This document shows, piece after piece, positions 62,319 to 64,000 of a stretch of DNA of 64,000 nucleotides. The position numbers were made by a program, and so were the translations under genes. Origin of the DNA: Lepidodermella squamata (lineage: Eukaryota > Gastrotricha); assembly GCA_047495785.1 (NCBI GenBank), contig JBLDXI010000015.1, forward strand, positions 2,294,001-2,358,000. Direction: 5' to 3'. Numbering within the stretch: position 1 is the first letter of the stretch; each line of letters starts with the position of its first letter. The notes under the pieces were generated by a model. The model ran no database searches. It had not been told where the DNA came from and saw nothing but the letters and a program-made list of their open reading frames with translations.

Positions 62319-64000
62319 TTACAAGGCACTTGAGTTTCTTGGGGTGTTACCAGCACCTGAAGGAACGTTCGCACCTGTCAACGTGGACTGTCTGCCGGCT
62401 CTCAATCCTCGTTTTTCCATAACTGAAGCCAGAGCAATAAAAGCGTAGATCAAACCCGTTGTTGTGGCTACTATCATCACGTATTGTGAGTTCTTCGCCC
62501 GCGGTAGAGAAATCAGAACACCAGCTACGATAATCGCAGCCTCAGCAATCAGACAGGCCCTGGCCTTATTGAATCGCCAACGTGTACGAGATCCATGACT
62601 CAGCAGTTTTGCGACTGTGCCAATCGAATGAGTTCGGAAAATCGCATAGATAAAGAAAAGTGTTTGAACCACTGCCAACACCGCCAAAATCGTAATGCCA
62701 GCGTAGTTGTGCCGATCAGCAGCAAAGAACGTGCACTGATAGGAGAAAACTTCGAAAAGAACACTCGGATCGATTTTAGATGCCTCGGAATACAGAAAGA
62801 CACGCTCAACGAAAAATGGCTGAACAGCTAGAAAGCTGATAACGAGGGAGCACGTGCCAATGACCCATGCAAGCGCTGCATTCTTGAGAGCGTCTGCTGA
62901 CATCGAAAAACTATCGTCGTTGATCATAGCTGCGGAGCTTAAGCTTTGCGAGGAGGATCCTGCACTCCGCTTGATCGCTTTCGCAGCCTTCGCCAACACA
63001 GCAGATGCATAAGCTTCGCTGAGCTTCAAACCGAGTGTTTCAACCTTCGCATATAGACCGAAGATTGAGATGAAAAATCCCGCTGATAGAAGGAACGAAT
63101 AAGAGTAACAATTCGCTAATATTTTGTTTCCGTTGTTAAATGGTAGTGACAGGGTATGACTAAGCATCAATAAGAGCCCTGAAACTATCGCGATATCGTG
63201 TATTCTCAATCTTCTCCACCTTCTCTTTTGCTGAACGTGAATCCAATACAAAATCATGATTAATCCAAGAGCCCCAAAGGCCACCAGAGTACAAAATGTT
63301 TCCAAAGTTAGGATATTTTGCTCGACAGACACTTTCAAAACTGAATCTCTGGGTGGGAGCCCGTCGATTGTCAACCACAAGCTGTTGATATCAAGCAACT
63401 CAACTCTGTCTGCTTTGTTTATCGAGTAGAGCGCGAACATCTTGATCTCCACGCTTCTAGCATGCGAAAATGTTATTGGCGTGTAGCCTAGGGAATTCGA
63501 TTGCGTCCTCTCATCGAATTGATACTCGCTTTTAAGGCCTCTCACTTTCGCCATGGAGTAAACAGCTTTACGTGTGATAGCCGCCATAATCGTCGGAATT
63601 TCTATGAAATTTCTTGAATCAGTCGTCCAGTCAAGCAAAGTTTCGTTCCTTTCATTTTTGAGAATCTCCTGGACCCTTTTCACCAGATGGCCGATGAAAA
63701 TCGTTTTGTCGTAGTAATGTACATGCCAAAATTCGAAATCGGTATTTAGGGTGGCATCTGGTAGTCGAGAGTTGAGCTCTTTTCTATAGTTCGTATAGGA
63801 CATGCCAGTCGAATCAGTCCAGTTCCAGCCGAAAACAGCGTATAGTTTCGAGTCCCCAGCAAATATGAAACTCGATGTCAACACTTTCTTCAAGTAGTCT
63901 CGGCTGCACCAATCAGCTACAAAATCCGGTACAGTGGCCGTGTCAGGATTAAATACACTCCAGTAGGTGTGGAACCAAACTCGATCTGGTCCGTAGAGTC
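62319..64000 (-). CDS. GABA-B-like class C GPCR, 5' part outside the window (receptor locus 5)
   Basis: The minus-strand frame is open from the window edge (64000) to the stop at 62319-62321, so about 560 C-terminal residues are visible and no start codon is seen. The visible ligand-domain part begins with a VWFHTYWSVFNP segment, followed by the linker LTIDGLPPRDS and seven membrane segments (first near nucleotide 63290, last near 62450). The conserved Cys after the TM2-3 loop (NCYSYSFLLSAGFF) and the YAKVETLGLKL segment recall canonical GABA-B intracellular loop 1-2 features. It is more diverged from loci 1-4 than these are from each other and may be nearer to a conventional GABA-B subunit. 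The C-terminal tail is short and Ser/Thr-rich. Confidence 0.82.
   Translation of the reverse strand, partial: LYGPDRVWFHTYWSVFNPDTATVPDFVADWCSRDYLKKVLTSSFIFAGDSKLYAVFGWNWTDSTGMSYTNYRKELNSRLPDATLNTDFEFWHVHYYDKTIFIGHLVKRVQEILKNERNETLLDWTTDSRNFIEIPTIMAAITRKAVYSMAKVRGLKSEYQFDERTQSNSLGYTPITFSHARSVEIKMFALYSINKADRVELLDINSLWLTIDGLPPRDSVLKVSVEQNILTLETFCTLVAFGALGLIMILYWIHVQQKRRWRRLRIHDIAIVSGLLLMLSHTLSLPFNNGNKILANCYSYSFLLSAGFFISIFGLYAKVETLGLKLSEAYASAVLAKAAKAIKRSAGSSSQSLSSAAMINDDSFSMSADALKNAALAWVIGTCSLVISFLAVQPFFVERVFLYSEASKIDPSVLFEVFSYQCTFFAADRHNYAGITILAVLAVVQTLFFIYAIFRTHSIGTVAKLLSHGSRTRWRFNKARACLIAEAAIIVAGVLISLPRAKNSQYVMIVATTTGLIYAFIALASVMEKRGLRAGRQSTLTGANVPSGAGNTPRNSSAL

Overview
The window is nuclear DNA of an invertebrate animal. 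Genes have their own promoters with TATA boxes, short introns (about 48-60 nt, a few 90-280 nt) ending in TTTCAG/TTTTAG, AATAAA poly(A) signals, dispersed nuclear tRNA genes and animal-only families: collagen IV-type NC1, a TRPM channel, a Cys-loop receptor, GABA-B-like class C receptors, sushi modules and inter-alpha-trypsin-inhibitor heavy-chain-like proteins. Compact introns, secreted phospholipase A2-like proteins of a type I associate with nematodes, and two small Cys-rich secreted proteins recalling nematode ET/Ly6-like modules lean towards a nematode or another compact ecdysozoan. This is inference; the sequence does not settle the phylum.

Layout. 1-2.7 kb: a partial unknown gene and a five-sushi mucin-like secreted protein. 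3.3-8.6 kb: a decayed GABA-B-like receptor plus a phospholipase A2-like gene, then a tandem duplicate of this block carrying only the receptor tail. 9-17.5 kb: a trypsin, an intact GABA-B-like receptor and, convergent with it, a TRPM channel. 17.5-21.4 kb: non-coding, with a PIF/Harbinger-like element, tRNA-Met and a repeat. 21.5-24.4 kb: an unusually short collagen with a type IV NC1 domain. 25-31.7 kb: two divergent paralogous secreted genes with a near-intact non-LTR retrotransposon between them. 32.4-47.2 kb: two DUF6492-like glycosyltransferase paralogues, and between them a beta-propeller-like secreted protein, an LTR relic, a Cys-loop receptor, a small membrane protein and a second dead GABA-B-like receptor broken by two transposon insertions. 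47.5-58.3 kb: two copies of a [tRNA block + ITIH-like gene] module. 58.7-64 kb: an intact GABA-B-like receptor, a small secreted helical protein and a further receptor running off the window.

The strongest themes are (i) a family of GABA-B-like (Venus-flytrap plus 7TM) receptors at six loci, two apparently intact, one partial and three broken; (ii) local duplication as the main architect (PLA2, ITIH, the tRNA block, glycosyltransferases, secreted Cys-rich pair); and (iii) several small inverted-repeat elements with readable target-site duplications, two inside coding sequence where removing the insertion restores the frame. All family names come from motif recognition by eye; no database search was run.
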